A stretch of 64,000 bases of DNA, from contig OX424569.1 in the NCBI GenBank assembly GCA_949152475.1, positions 18,327,170-18,391,169 of the forward strand. The letters are read 5' to 3'. Within the stretch, counting starts at the first letter, position 1; each line of letters opens with the position of its first letter. This DNA comes from Terebella lapidaria. Taxonomy: Eukaryota; Annelida; Polychaeta; Terebellida; Terebellidae. The translations under genes and the position numbers were made by a program. The notes beneath the pieces were generated by a model. It ran no database searches. It was not told the origin of the DNA and worked only from the letters and a program-made list of their open reading frames with translations. Shown one piece after another: positions 47,902-58,020 of the stretch.

Positions 47902-48448
47902 TGTGACAGTGAGTGTTGGTGTTGCCACCTAGTGGTTTTGAATGTGTATGAATGTGTGTGCGTGCTGCCACCTGGAGAGTGAATGTTTGTGTCTGGTCTC
48001 ACTTTTACTTAGTTACTGTTTGTTTATTGTTGATCACATGACTATGTGATATTTTGGCGGGAGTTTTTACTTTGTTCACTTGCACTTTGAAAGTCAGAGA
48101 GGAAACATCTGATCGATTTTCCTCGTTACTTTATATGTTGCACTGCGCCATCATTTTACAAACCATCAACGATCATTACATCATTGATCATTACTTCATT
48201 CATCTTTATTTGGATCATCACACGTTTGATCAGGTCAGTTCATTCTCATGCTCATAATGTATTTTAATGCTATTCATTATCATATTTTACTCGTAGAAGG
48301 TTAGGGGAATTAGATTTCATTTATATGTGTAGTGGTTGTTCGATTATCAACCATTCTGCATTATTTCATTGCAGGATGTATTATACACGAATAAACCCTC
48401 GAATCGAATCAAGCAAGTGTTTGTTATTACAACACCACCGCTATTACA
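47902..48448 (+). repeat. Second LTR of element B (intact, 547 bp)
   Basis: Begins TGTGACAG and ends CTATTACA, followed two bases later by the primer binding site. It acts as the 5' LTR of the apparently whole element copy ending at 55589. Confidence 0.93.
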
Positions 48449-49801
48449 ACTGGCGCCCAATGTGAGTCGTGTAGCTGTAAGCCTGATCAGCGTGTTGAGG
48501 CAGCCCTGAAGCCAGCGTGATAGTCGCTACCCAGTATAGGCTCTGAAAGCCACAGCCGTGTCGACGCCGACAGTGTGGTCGTTGGGGTAGGCCTAGGAGC
48601 AGCCGCAATTCGCCGTTCTGCTACACAGATCGCCGTGGGTGAGAGCTCTTGTTCCAGTCATCACGCCTGTTGTTCATCGCCTCGTGATAGTTGCCCTGAT
48701 CCATTCTGCGCGCGTCGCTATGCTTCACGTCGTTCATCTCCATCCTCGGTGAACTACAGTGCTTTTCCATCGTCTACGGTGGCGCCACCACGCGAATATG
48801 TGCACGAAGATCAAAGTCACAAACGTCAAAATGTGTCAACTTTGACAATACTGTGAGTGCATTTCAACGTGTAGTTAATTATCTCTGTGTATTGACACTG
48901 TCATATAGTTAGTCAAAGTTGATTGCAGTATATCTGCCAATTCAATTTACAGTTTGTAACTGTCCACTTATTCACAGTGTATACAGGAATTTGGGAATTA
49001 GTTTTTGTAATCACTTGTGTAAATTGCCACTGTAATTTTGACAGTGTCAGTTTCGTTTACTTGTAACAAGTTATATTTATTATTGTCTAGTATTTCACAA
49101 TATTTACGTGTGTATACAATTGCATTTGATATACACATACTTTGTTGAACATTATTTGTCATTCAATTGTTGGGTGACTTGTGGTAATATATTTAAACAT
49201 ATTCAATTGTGGGTGTATATTTGTGATTGGTCATTGTACACACAGTGTGTGTGTGAGCCTGTTATAGTCGTGTGGATAGGACATAGGTATTCATCACTCA
49301 GTATTCAGTCATATCATATCACTTCATTCATTTCATATCAATCATTGTCATTGACTCGTTATCATTTCTGACTTGTCATCGTTATTTTTTTTTAATCATA
49401 CTAATTGTTTTCTTGGATTGGTACTTGATTTCAACTTTGTTGTTTTTTGGAGTCGGTTTTGATTTTCGCCTTTGCGAAATTTGGACTTCAAGGTTTTTCA
49501 CAAGTCAAATATTCAAGGTCAGAACTTTGGTCTTTTTGGACTTTGTGTCTGTTGACTGAGTAAATTGTTGTGTGTATTGATTGACAGTGTGTTGTGTAAC
49601 TGAGGTGTGCTTGTTGTGTGGTGTGTGAATGTATAAGTGTACTTAACATATATAACGTGTGAATATATACAACAGTGTTTGCTGTTTACCATTGCATGAT
49701 TGCCACCTTTTGCATTCAACACTTGTAGTGTACTGATATCGAGTTTAACACTTTACACCTGGTTTGTTTATTTACCGGGGTGGACTTAATTGTAATCCAT
49801 C

Positions 49802-50785
49802 ATGTCGGATCCATCAGAGGAAGACTTGGCCAAACTTGGTGCTGCTTTCTATGCTTTGGGTGCCAAGCCGGAGTATTCTGCTTCTGAGTTGGAGAAGTGG
49901 ATGGAGGTCCAGTACGCAGATACTCTCAAGCTGAGAGGGGAAGGTGGTAGTGGTGTTTCCCAGGTCAAGAGTGAGACTCCTAGTTCTGTTCCAGCTGCTC
50001 CGTCACAGGTTCCTTTGAATTCTCCCAAGTTGCCCAGCTTCTTGGGTGATAACTCCAAAGGTGATGTCTCCTATGCTCATTGGAGGTATAGTGTCAAGTG
50101 TTTGATGGGGGAATACAGCGAGTCTACAATTCTGAATGTCGTTCGCAGATCTCTGAAGGGTACTGCTTCTGAAGTGTTACTTCACCTTGGGGAGAAAGTT
50201 TCTGTTCACGACCTGCTTGTCAAGTTTGATGTCGTCTTTGGGATTGTGTTCAGTCCAGAGCAGTTGCTTGAGCAATTCTACAGCTCTTCACAGAAGCCTT
50301 CTGAGTCAGTAGCTGTTTGGGGTTGTCGGTTGGAGGAACTGCTTGACAAAGCCAGACAACGTGGTGCGATCTCTGAGGACACTGCTCCTACACGCCTTCG
50401 TTCCAGGTTTTGGAGTGGTATTTCCGATTTCAAGCTGCAGGAAGCCCTCAGACATCATTTTGATAATGGTATGTCATACAACAATCTTTTGTTGGAAGCT
50501 CGGGCTATTGAGTTGGATTTCTCAAGGCGGTCATCAAAAGGAAGTTGTCAGCAGACTGCTGCTGTTGCATCTGATTCCCCCACGATTAACGACAAGTTGG
50601 ACACTTTGCTTTCCAAGATGGAGAAGATGGAGTCAAGGATCAGCAAGATCGAGAACCGACGTTCAGGTTTCTCGAAAGGTCGTGTTCCTGTCTGTTTTCG
50701 GTGTTCTCAGCCCGGTCATGTTGCTCGGGATTGTCCGTCAAAGTCGGGAAACGCAGCAGCGTCAACTTCAGGGGACCGAAGTTAG
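49802..50785 (+). CDS. Gag protein of Ty3/Gypsy element B
   Basis: One long open frame of 327 residues within the young element. The central region is a capsid-like helical domain (around residues 85-240). A single CCHC zinc knuckle, CFRCSQPGHVARDC, lies near residue 300. The capsid part looks related to the Gypsy lineage from which the vertebrate PNMA/ZCCHC genes are thought to descend; that is inference from sequence feel only. The frame looks whole. Pol overlaps its last 85 bases in the -1 frame, an arrangement known for this family. Confidence 0.9.
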   Translation: MSDPSEEDLAKLGAAFYALGAKPEYSASELEKWMEVQYADTLKLRGEGGSGVSQVKSETPSSVPAAPSQVPLNSPKLPSFLGDNSKGDVSYAHWRYSVKCLMGEYSESTILNVVRRSLKGTASEVLLHLGEKVSVHDLLVKFDVVFGIVFSPEQLLEQFYSSSQKPSESVAVWGCRLEELLDKARQRGAISEDTAPTRLRSRFWSGISDFKLQEALRHHFDNGMSYNNLLLEARAIELDFSRRSSKGSCQQTAAVASDSPTINDKLDTLLSKMEKMESRISKIENRRSGFSKGRVPVCFRCSQPGHVARDCPSKSGNAAASTSGDRS

Positions 50786-53700
50786 ACGTTGACGGTCTTG
50801 GTCCCACTGCTCCTAATGGTGATGTTTTTGCTGGTTCAACATTGGTTGGTAAAGGCTGCGAGGTGAGTGTCAAGGTAAATGGTGTTCCTTGCAAGGCCTT
50901 GTTGGATACTGGTTCACAGATTACAAACATCAGTGAGGATTTCTTCAGAACGCATCTGCGTGATGTTCCTCTGCAACCAGTTACTTCTCGATTGGATATC
51001 TTTGGATCAACTGGCCATCGACTTAGGTATCTTGGATTTGTTGAGTTGAATCTAGTCTATCCTGCGTTGGATGGAGTTGAACAGGAGGAAACAGTTTTTG
51101 CTCTGGTTGTGCCCTCGACATCGTACAACTTGGATGTTCCTGTATTGTTCGGTACAAATGTTCTCAAGCCGCTCATTTGTAATAGTCTCAGTGAAGGTTG
51201 TGGTAAGGTGGTCCGGACAACACGACCCGAGGTGATACCCCCTAATTCATCTGTTCTGGTGAAGGGTATTACACGGCCATGGGTTGGTGATCATGGTGGT
51301 TTGGTAGTCGCTGAAGCAGTCGGACAGCCTGCACTTGCAATGCTACCAGGTGGGGTTCGTGTCACGCCTTCATTGTTGGAAATGCCGAATACAGGTCAGC
51401 ATTCTACAGCTAGAATCCAAGTTCAGGTCCAGAATTTCAGTTTGAAGACAGTCACAATTCCTGCGAAATCTGTTCTTTGTTCTTTGAATAGGGTGGAACT
51501 TACCAATTCAGACGATTTGGTTCCCAGTAGTGCCCTCGGTGGTTCTCTGGACAAGGATTTCCTGGATTTGATTGATTTGTCTGGTTGTTGTGGTTCTCCG
51601 GAACAGATTGGTTCACTCAAACAGTTCTTGATTGACTGGAAGTCAATATTTTCCCAGAGTGATTTCGATATTGGTCACACAGATGCGGTCAAGCACTCTA
51701 TCAATCTTTTGGATGATACTCCAATTAAGCTACCCCATCGCAGAATTCCGCCTGCCATGGTGAAGGAGACGAAGGCTCAATTGGATAAGATGTTGGATAC
51801 AGGTGTGATTCGTCCATCTCAGAGTCCGTATTCAGCTCCGATGGTATTAGTCAGGAAAAAGGATGGTTCGCTTCGTATGTGTGTTGACTATCGGGCTTTG
51901 AATCGGGTTACCAAGCGTGATGCATATTCATTGCCACGTATTGATGAGACCCTGGATACTCTTCAAGGGGCTAGTTTGTTTACATCATTAGATCTCAAGG
52001 CTGGGTACTGGCAACTGGAGGTTGAGGAAGGTCACAAGGAGAAAACGGCATTTACTGCAGGTCCCTTAGGATTTTTTGAGTTTAATGTGATGCCTTTCGG
52101 TTTGTGTAACTCTCCAGCTAGTTTCCAGAGGCTCATGCATCTCTGCATGCATGATGTGGACAACTGCCTAATGTATTTGGACGACATTATTGTCTACTCA
52201 TCATCATACGAGGATCATCTTGTCAGGCTCGGTAAAGTTTTCAATCGGCTTCGGGAGTTCGGTTTGAAATTGAATCCCAAAAAATGTCAGTTTTTGCGGA
52301 AGAAGGTCAAATATCTTGGTCATGTCGTGTCCGCCGCTGGAATCGAGGTTGATCCAGACAAGGTTTCGGCCGTCAGGAACATGAAACCCCCAAAGGACAT
52401 TGAGGAGCTACAACGGTTTCTCGGATTCATTGGTTTCCAGAGGAGGTTTATTCCCAACCTGTCCAAAGTGGCCAAACCTTTGTCACATCATGGCCTCTCA
52501 GAAGATCAGTCAAAGAAACATCGACGTAAGGTTGTGAGTCCTGTTCCATTTGTTTGGGGTGATTCGCAGCAATCCGCATTCGAACAGCTGATCCAACTTT
52601 GTACTTCTGCTCCAATTTTGGCGTATGCAGATTATTCCCTTCCTTTTGAACTCCACGTGGATGCCAGCATGTCTGGTTTGGGTGCTGTTTTGTATCAGTC
52701 CCAGAGTGATCAGCGTCGAGTTATCGCCTATGCAAGTAGAGGTTTGACACCTTCTGAGTCCAGATATCCTATACACAAGTTGGAGTTTCTTGCTCTGAAA
52801 TGGGCAGTAACAGACAAGTTTTATGACTACTTGTATGGTCATACCTTCAAAGTTTGGACTGACAACAATCCTCTTACGTATGTCCTTTCTTCAGCCAAGT
52901 TGGATGCGACAGGTCACCGGTGGTTGGCTGCGTTGTCTGCTTTTGACTTCTCTGTGTCGTACAAGCCAGGAGCTCACAATTGTGATGCAGATATGTTGTC
53001 CAGGCTGCCGAGGCAGGAGGATTCAGAAGAGGTTGTTCGGGCTGTCATGCAGTTGAAGGATCAGGAGGCCTATGTTCACTCCTTGTGTGTCAGTGGTTCG
53101 GTGGTTGAGGTTCTCGGTGAAATCCCGTTTATGGATTCAGTCGATGTTCTGAAGCTCCAGCATGAAGACCCAGTTCTTGGGAAGGTTATTGGGTTCCTGG
53201 AGACATCCAGTGAAAAACCTTCTGATTTGGACTTGACACAACTGGATAGGGATGTTGTTTTGTTATTGCGTCAATGGGACAAGTTGCATCTTCGGAATGG
53301 TGTTCTGTTTCGTACAATTCAGAATGAAGGCCATGGGATGGATCAGCTTGTGGTCCCACGTCAGTGTCGATCAATGGTTTTGAGATCTTTGCATGATGAC
53401 ATGGCTCATATTGGAAGAGACAGAACTGCAGATTTGCTCCGATCCCGTTTCTACTGGCCTGGTATGTTTGTGGATGTCGAGGAGTATGTCAAGAACTGTA
53501 CTCGGTGTATATGTCGTAAGGTTCCTGGTGATAAGGCTCCGTTGATTTCTATGACTTCTTCATACCCTATGGAGTTGGTCTGTATTGATTTCTTGACTGT
53601 AGAACCTTCCAAGGGGTACGAAAACATCTTGGTCATGACTGATCACTTCTCGAAGTTTTCTCAAGCGTACCCAACAAGAAATCAATCAGCCAAGACAACA

Positions 53701-54942
53701 GCTCGGGTTCTGTTTGATCAGTTCGTGGTGCATTATGGTGTTCCTGCAAAGTTGCACAGTGATCAAGGACGGAATTTTGAATCCCGAGTGATCAAGGAGT
53801 TGTGTCACCTTATGGGCATTAGTAAATCCAGGACTACTCCATATCATGCCATGGGGAATGGTATCGTTGAACGGTTCAACAGGACTTTGTTGCAAATGCT
53901 TGGTACATTGGAGTCCGACAAGAAGAAGAACTGGAAGGACTACCTACCATCTGTCGTACACTCGTACAATTGTACCAAACACCCATCTTCGGGTTTTTCT
54001 CCCTACAAACTTATGTTTGGTCGTGACCCTAAGCTCCCTGTCGATCTTCAGTTCGGTTTGTCTCCGTATGGTGAAACCCAGAGTTTCAGCAAGTTTGTGG
54101 AAGATCTGGATGAGCAGTTACGGTATTCCTGGGAATTGGCAGCAAAGAATCAGCAGGTTGCGTCGGGTAGACAGAAGGATCACTATGATCAGAAACAACG
54201 TGGTGTTATGCTGCAGGTTGGTGATCGGGTTCTCATCAGGAATGTTGGGTTGAAAGGTCGTCACAAGCTTGCGGATAAGTGGCAGGATGTGGTCTATGTT
54301 GTGCAAGGGCAACCAAATTCTGAGATCCCTGTGTTCCGTGTCTCTCCAGAGGGGGGAGGAAAGTGTAAGGTTTTACATCGGAATTTATTGCTTCCCATCT
54401 CTTCTAAGGTGGAAACCGGGACAAGACCCATCGCTACTCCACGTGTTACCCGTCGTAAGACCAGGCAGTCTATTCCATTAGTCGGTTCAGGATCTGAGTC
54501 CTCTGAGTCTGAATCGTCAGACGAAGATTTTGTTGTTCTGGTTCCTGTGGTTGCTCCAGTAGATGAGGCCAGACCTGAGTCTTCTAACTCAGAGTCCGAA
54601 TTGGATGGAAATCCTGTGTTGTCAGATGGTCAGCTTTCACCAGTTCCTTTAGTTCAGGATAGCCCTGTCGGCAGTGTGGCTTCACCTCAACTGGTCGATC
54701 AGCAGTCTGATCCAGAGGACAGTCCTGTCCCAATTCCACAACCTCGTCGTAGTGTCCGGGAGCGTAAGCCACCAGCACGGTTCCAGTCGGATGGATGGAT
54801 TTTAAACCACACTAACACTTCGGCACCTTCTGCTCCTGAGTGGATGCAGAAAGCACAATTTCTTTTAAATGTTGCCACTAACTACTCACATTTGCCTGAA
54901 TCGGTGTTGTTGGAAGTTATTTCCATGGTTAAGGGCACATAG
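50701..54942 (+). CDS. Pol polyprotein of Ty3/Gypsy element B
   Basis: One open frame of 1413 codons that looks whole. In order: protease (LLDTGSQ), reverse transcriptase (CLMYLDDIIVYSS), RNase H (ELHVDASMSGLGAV, then KVWTDNNPL), integrase with an HHCC finger (HIGRDRTADLLRSRFYWPGM) and a DDE core (VCIDFLTVEPS; KLHSDQGRNFES; GIVERFNRTLL), a chromatin-facing GPY/F-like region and an acidic Ser/Glu-rich tail. There is no chromodomain and no envelope gene. The order RT, RNase H, integrase identifies Ty3/Gypsy. The stop is followed about 90 bases later by a polypurine tract and the 3' LTR. Confidence 0.93.
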   Translation: MFSARSCCSGLSVKVGKRSSVNFRGPKLDVDGLGPTAPNGDVFAGSTLVGKGCEVSVKVNGVPCKALLDTGSQITNISEDFFRTHLRDVPLQPVTSRLDIFGSTGHRLRYLGFVELNLVYPALDGVEQEETVFALVVPSTSYNLDVPVLFGTNVLKPLICNSLSEGCGKVVRTTRPEVIPPNSSVLVKGITRPWVGDHGGLVVAEAVGQPALAMLPGGVRVTPSLLEMPNTGQHSTARIQVQVQNFSLKTVTIPAKSVLCSLNRVELTNSDDLVPSSALGGSLDKDFLDLIDLSGCCGSPEQIGSLKQFLIDWKSIFSQSDFDIGHTDAVKHSINLLDDTPIKLPHRRIPPAMVKETKAQLDKMLDTGVIRPSQSPYSAPMVLVRKKDGSLRMCVDYRALNRVTKRDAYSLPRIDETLDTLQGASLFTSLDLKAGYWQLEVEEGHKEKTAFTAGPLGFFEFNVMPFGLCNSPASFQRLMHLCMHDVDNCLMYLDDIIVYSSSYEDHLVRLGKVFNRLREFGLKLNPKKCQFLRKKVKYLGHVVSAAGIEVDPDKVSAVRNMKPPKDIEELQRFLGFIGFQRRFIPNLSKVAKPLSHHGLSEDQSKKHRRKVVSPVPFVWGDSQQSAFEQLIQLCTSAPILAYADYSLPFELHVDASMSGLGAVLYQSQSDQRRVIAYASRGLTPSESRYPIHKLEFLALKWAVTDKFYDYLYGHTFKVWTDNNPLTYVLSSAKLDATGHRWLAALSAFDFSVSYKPGAHNCDADMLSRLPRQEDSEEVVRAVMQLKDQEAYVHSLCVSGSVVEVLGEIPFMDSVDVLKLQHEDPVLGKVIGFLETSSEKPSDLDLTQLDRDVVLLLRQWDKLHLRNGVLFRTIQNEGHGMDQLVVPRQCRSMVLRSLHDDMAHIGRDRTADLLRSRFYWPGMFVDVEEYVKNCTRCICRKVPGDKAPLISMTSSYPMELVCIDFLTVEPSKGYENILVMTDHFSKFSQAYPTRNQSAKTTARVLFDQFVVHYGVPAKLHSDQGRNFESRVIKELCHLMGISKSRTTPYHAMGNGIVERFNRTLLQMLGTLESDKKKNWKDYLPSVVHSYNCTKHPSSGFSPYKLMFGRDPKLPVDLQFGLSPYGETQSFSKFVEDLDEQLRYSWELAAKNQQVASGRQKDHYDQKQRGVMLQVGDRVLIRNVGLKGRHKLADKWQDVVYVVQGQPNSEIPVFRVSPEGGGKCKVLHRNLLLPISSKVETGTRPIATPRVTRRKTRQSIPLVGSGSESSESESSDEDFVVLVPVVAPVDEARPESSNSESELDGNPVLSDGQLSPVPLVQDSPVGSVASPQLVDQQSDPEDSPVPIPQPRRSVRERKPPARFQSDGWILNHTNTSAPSAPEWMQKAQFLLNVATNYSHLPESVLLEVISMVKGT

Positions 54943-55030
54943 GTTTTTGCGACTAACATATTCACACCGTTACTTCAGGGTTAATCTTAATTCTCATTTA
55001 TTATGGGAATATGTAATTAAGATTTAATTT

Positions 55031-55042
55031 GGTGAGGGAGGA
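55031..55042 (+). other. Polypurine tract of element B
   Basis: GGTGAGGGAGGA lies immediately before the 3' LTR that starts at 55043. Confidence 0.8.
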
Positions 55043-55589
55043 TGTGACAGTGAGTGTTGGTGTTGCCACCTAGTGGTTTTGAATGTGTATGAATGTGTGT
55101 GCGTGCTGCCACCTGGAGAGTGAATGTTTGTGTCTGGTCTCACTTTTACTTAGTTACTGTTTGTTTATTGTTGATCACATGACTATGTGATATTTTGGCG
55201 GGAGTTTTTACTTTGTTCACTTGCACTTTGAAAGTCAGAGAGGAAACATCTGATCGATTTTCCTCGTTACTTTATATGTTGCACTGCGCCATCATTTTAC
55301 AAACCATCAACGATCATTACATCATTGATCATTACTTCATTCATCTTTATTTGGATCATCACACGTTTGATCAGGTCAGTTCATTCTCATGCTCATAATG
55401 TATTTTAATGCTATTCATTATCATATTTTACTCGTAGAAGGTTAAGGGAATTAGATTTCATTTATATGTGTAGTGGTTGTTCGATTATCAACCATTCTGC
55501 ATTATTTCATTGCAGGCTGTATTATACACGAATAAACCCTCGAATCGAATCAAGCAAGTGTTTGTTATTACAACACCACCGCTATTACA
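55043..55589 (+). repeat. 3' LTR of element B
   Basis: 547 bp, TG...CA ends, two differences from the LTR at 47902-48448. It is followed by TATG, the second half of the target duplication, and by resumed element A sequence. Confidence 0.94.
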
Positions 55590-56999
55590 TATGCAAACTT
55601 ATGAAAAAGAAAAAACTTGTCAGTCGTTACTGAGCCTTTGAGAGAGCTCTGATCAAGGAATCGATTGAATGAGGTGCTAAATTTCACTTCGATCCAGTTC
55701 TCATTAAGAAGCCTTCACACATGTCAAGAAAATCATGACAAAAGCGCCATTTCTCAAATTCTATCATCTTGTATAGAAAATAAAATCAAACTAGAATCTA
55801 TCGTCTATCGTCTTGTAAACCAGTTGTTATTCCATGTGATGCTAATTAACAAGGACTCGGATGTGCACAGTTGCAGAATGAATCGTCAGTTGCATATTCA
55901 AGGCCTTGACAATATCTGAATATGTATATGCACAGACCGGAAAAGAGATGCTTGCCATCGTGTATGCCTTCAAGAAATTCCATACTTTCGTGTATGGCCG
56001 CAGTGACATTACCGTGGAAACAGACCACAAACCACTTGTAATAATCCTACGAAAGCCACTACATCAAGTGCCTTTGAGACTGCAAAAGATGAGGATGAAG
56101 TTACAAGGCAGTGATTTCATACTAGTTGCTAAACGAGGGACATAAATTCCAGTGGCAGATGCGCTGAGTGGAGCCTGCATACATGACACTAGGCCCAACA
56201 TCTGTATAATGCAATGTGTCATTAGAAGAAATCAGTACCTTCACACAGCTCAGCCCACCAAAAATAGAGACAAGACCTCAACAGATGCAAAACTACAAAG
56301 TGTCATCAAAATAATCAAGTCCAAGAGAGGATGGTCAAAACAACCAGAAAATGTGGCTTCCCAGGCAAAGTCATACATAGCATATCAAGATGAACTATAT
56401 GTTGTTGAAAATATCCTCTAAGGGACAGAGAATCGTCATACCCAGAATTATGAGGAAAGATGCTTTGAACATGTTGCATGCTTCAAACCAGGGCATCGTG
56501 AAAACAAAACAGCTCGTTAGAGATCTACTTCATTGGCCAGGAACAGCCATATAGAAGACATAGTTGGTCATTGCTATGCATGTCAGCAACCGGGAAACAA
56601 TCAAGCTCGAGAACCATTGATGCCAACTCCAGGTACCATCACAACCATGGAAACATATAGCAGCCGATTTGTTTGACTGTCATGGTGAGAAATGGCTCGT
56701 TTGTGTGGACTATTACTCAGAATATTTTAACCTAGAAAGACTTGACAATGGAACAACTGGGGATGAAATCATACAACAATGTCAGAAATGGTTCAGTTGC
56801 CATGGAATACCACATCAGATGACCACAGATACTGGACCACCGTGGAATGGTAGCCAGTGGAAGGAATTTCGCCAAACACTACGGATTTCGACACACGCTG
56901 ATATTACCACTGCATTCGCAATCGAAATGAATGGCAGAAAGACACTGTCAGTATGAGGAACAAACATCCCACTATTTGGGAGCCAGCATTGCTAGAGGG

Positions 57000-57979
57000 C
57001 TGAAACAGCTTTTCTACAAATGATACAACACGAATGATGTTACCAATTCCAGAGAACACATAAGTGTATATCAAACAGATATTATTCGCACTGCGGCTGC
57101 AATTTTTTTTTTATAAATTTCAACATGTCGAAGCGATGTACGTCGCCATGATGTTGATGGATCGTTTTTCTCTTTCTAGGTCGGCGCCTGCCTACCCTCT
57201 CCAGTCGGATCAGTTTGCGACATGGACCCGAGCTACACCTTCCTCGTCGCCTTGGGATTCCAACCTGCGCTGTTGTACGGTTCATCCAAGTCATTCTGTC
57301 TCAGGAGGTTTTTGTCCCAAACCTTCATCCGCAGACATTTTAGGACAGGATAATAAGCGCTGGCGGCATGATCATGCAGCGGCAGTTGCAGTGGCCAGCC
57401 TGCTTGCTCCGAAGCTTGGGTCCTTGCCATTTGAACATGGGAATTACCTGTGCTAGCCTAATTGACAGTGTACAGAACTGACTCTTTACAGCGATATATC
57501 ACAAGGTTTTAAAACACCCGTCTAGCCAAATGCTCGGGATATAAAAATAGATCTAGACATCTATAGTAATAGTTGTGTGTTACAGTGAATTGCTTGGTTG
57601 ATCACCATTATAATCTTATGTATATAAATTATATTTTTATTGTTTTCCAATCATGTTTACCAGTTGATACTGTGTAGGGCTATTTACATGTGCATTAAAA
57701 AATATTTCAAGTATTTTGTTTTCATTATGGTTTACAAAATATTCTGGATTTAGGAGAGGGGTGAACGGAACGGCGTAAAAGAATCCAGGATATCTTTCGA
57801 TGAGACCAAAAAGCCCTAGGGCTATCGATCAAATTTAATGCCTTCTTGAATGTATATCAGTGATAGAATGCTTACAGAGCATTAGTTGTCTAACAAAGTC
57901 CATCCGATCCAAACTACTGTATATAAGCAGGGACTGACTTTCTATGATATAATCGGTATGACAGCCCCCAGACGGTTCG
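57000..57979. other. Stretch of uncertain nature near the end of element A
   Basis: A GC-richer island at about 57177-57456 follows a polypyrimidine run ending TTTCTAG. It could be an exon-like piece or part of a captured sequence. A 130-codon open frame covers it, but no domain is recognised and no partner exon was found. Confidence 0.3.
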
Positions 57980-58020
57980 ATATACAAAGAACTCAGAAAT
58001 ATACACAAGAAGACATAACA

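Larger units (their letters stand above)
38848..51887 (+). repeat. 4.7-kb tandem duplication spanning parts of elements A and B
   Basis: 38848-47179 and 47180-51887 are two copies of one block: a piece of element A, the 5' LTR, leader and gag of element B, and the first part of its pol. Offsets are constant: 8332 bp before the palindromic insertion in copy one and 4708 bp after it. Both outer contexts and the junction share GTTGA (38843-38847, 47175-47179, 51883-51887). The copies differ at only about half a dozen sites across gag and pol, so the event is recent. Confidence 0.92.
39570..55589 (+). mobile_element. Young Ty3/Gypsy element B with duplicated 5' half
   Basis: The outer edges are TGTGACAG (39570) and CTATTACA (55589), flanked by the target duplication TATG (39566-39569 and 55590-55593) inside element A. 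It contains three LTR copies: 39570-43740 (split by a palindromic element), 47902-48448 and 55043-55589. The last two are 547 bp each and differ at two sites, so insertion was recent. The 3' part from 47902 to 55589 looks like one whole element with LTRs, primer site, gag, pol and polypurine tract. The upstream part is an incomplete extra copy made by the tandem duplication. Confidence 0.92.
37380..58020 (+). mobile_element. Old Ty3/Gypsy element A, broken and split by element B
   Basis: Parts in order on the plus strand: an LTR-end remnant (about 37392-37432), gag-like sequence with a zinc knuckle (about 37700-38550), a reverse-transcriptase part (38850-39345), then the inserted element B and associated duplication (39570-55589), then RNase H (about 55906-56145), integrase (about 56430-56956) and a second LTR-end remnant (about 57980-58020) matching the first. 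RNase H shows TVETDHKPL and the integrase WLVCVDYYS. It is an old copy with many breaks, and the LTR starts could not be found. The stretch at 57000-57970 may be partly its 3' end and partly unrelated. Confidence 0.78.

Noticed and set aside
54440-54942. Envelope-like region at the end of pol
   Set aside because: It is an acidic Ser/Glu/Pro tail with no signal peptide, membrane segment or furin site.
57064-57456. 130-codon open frame as a host gene
   Set aside because: Despite higher GC and an acceptor-like TTTCTAG inside, no domain or partner exon could be found.
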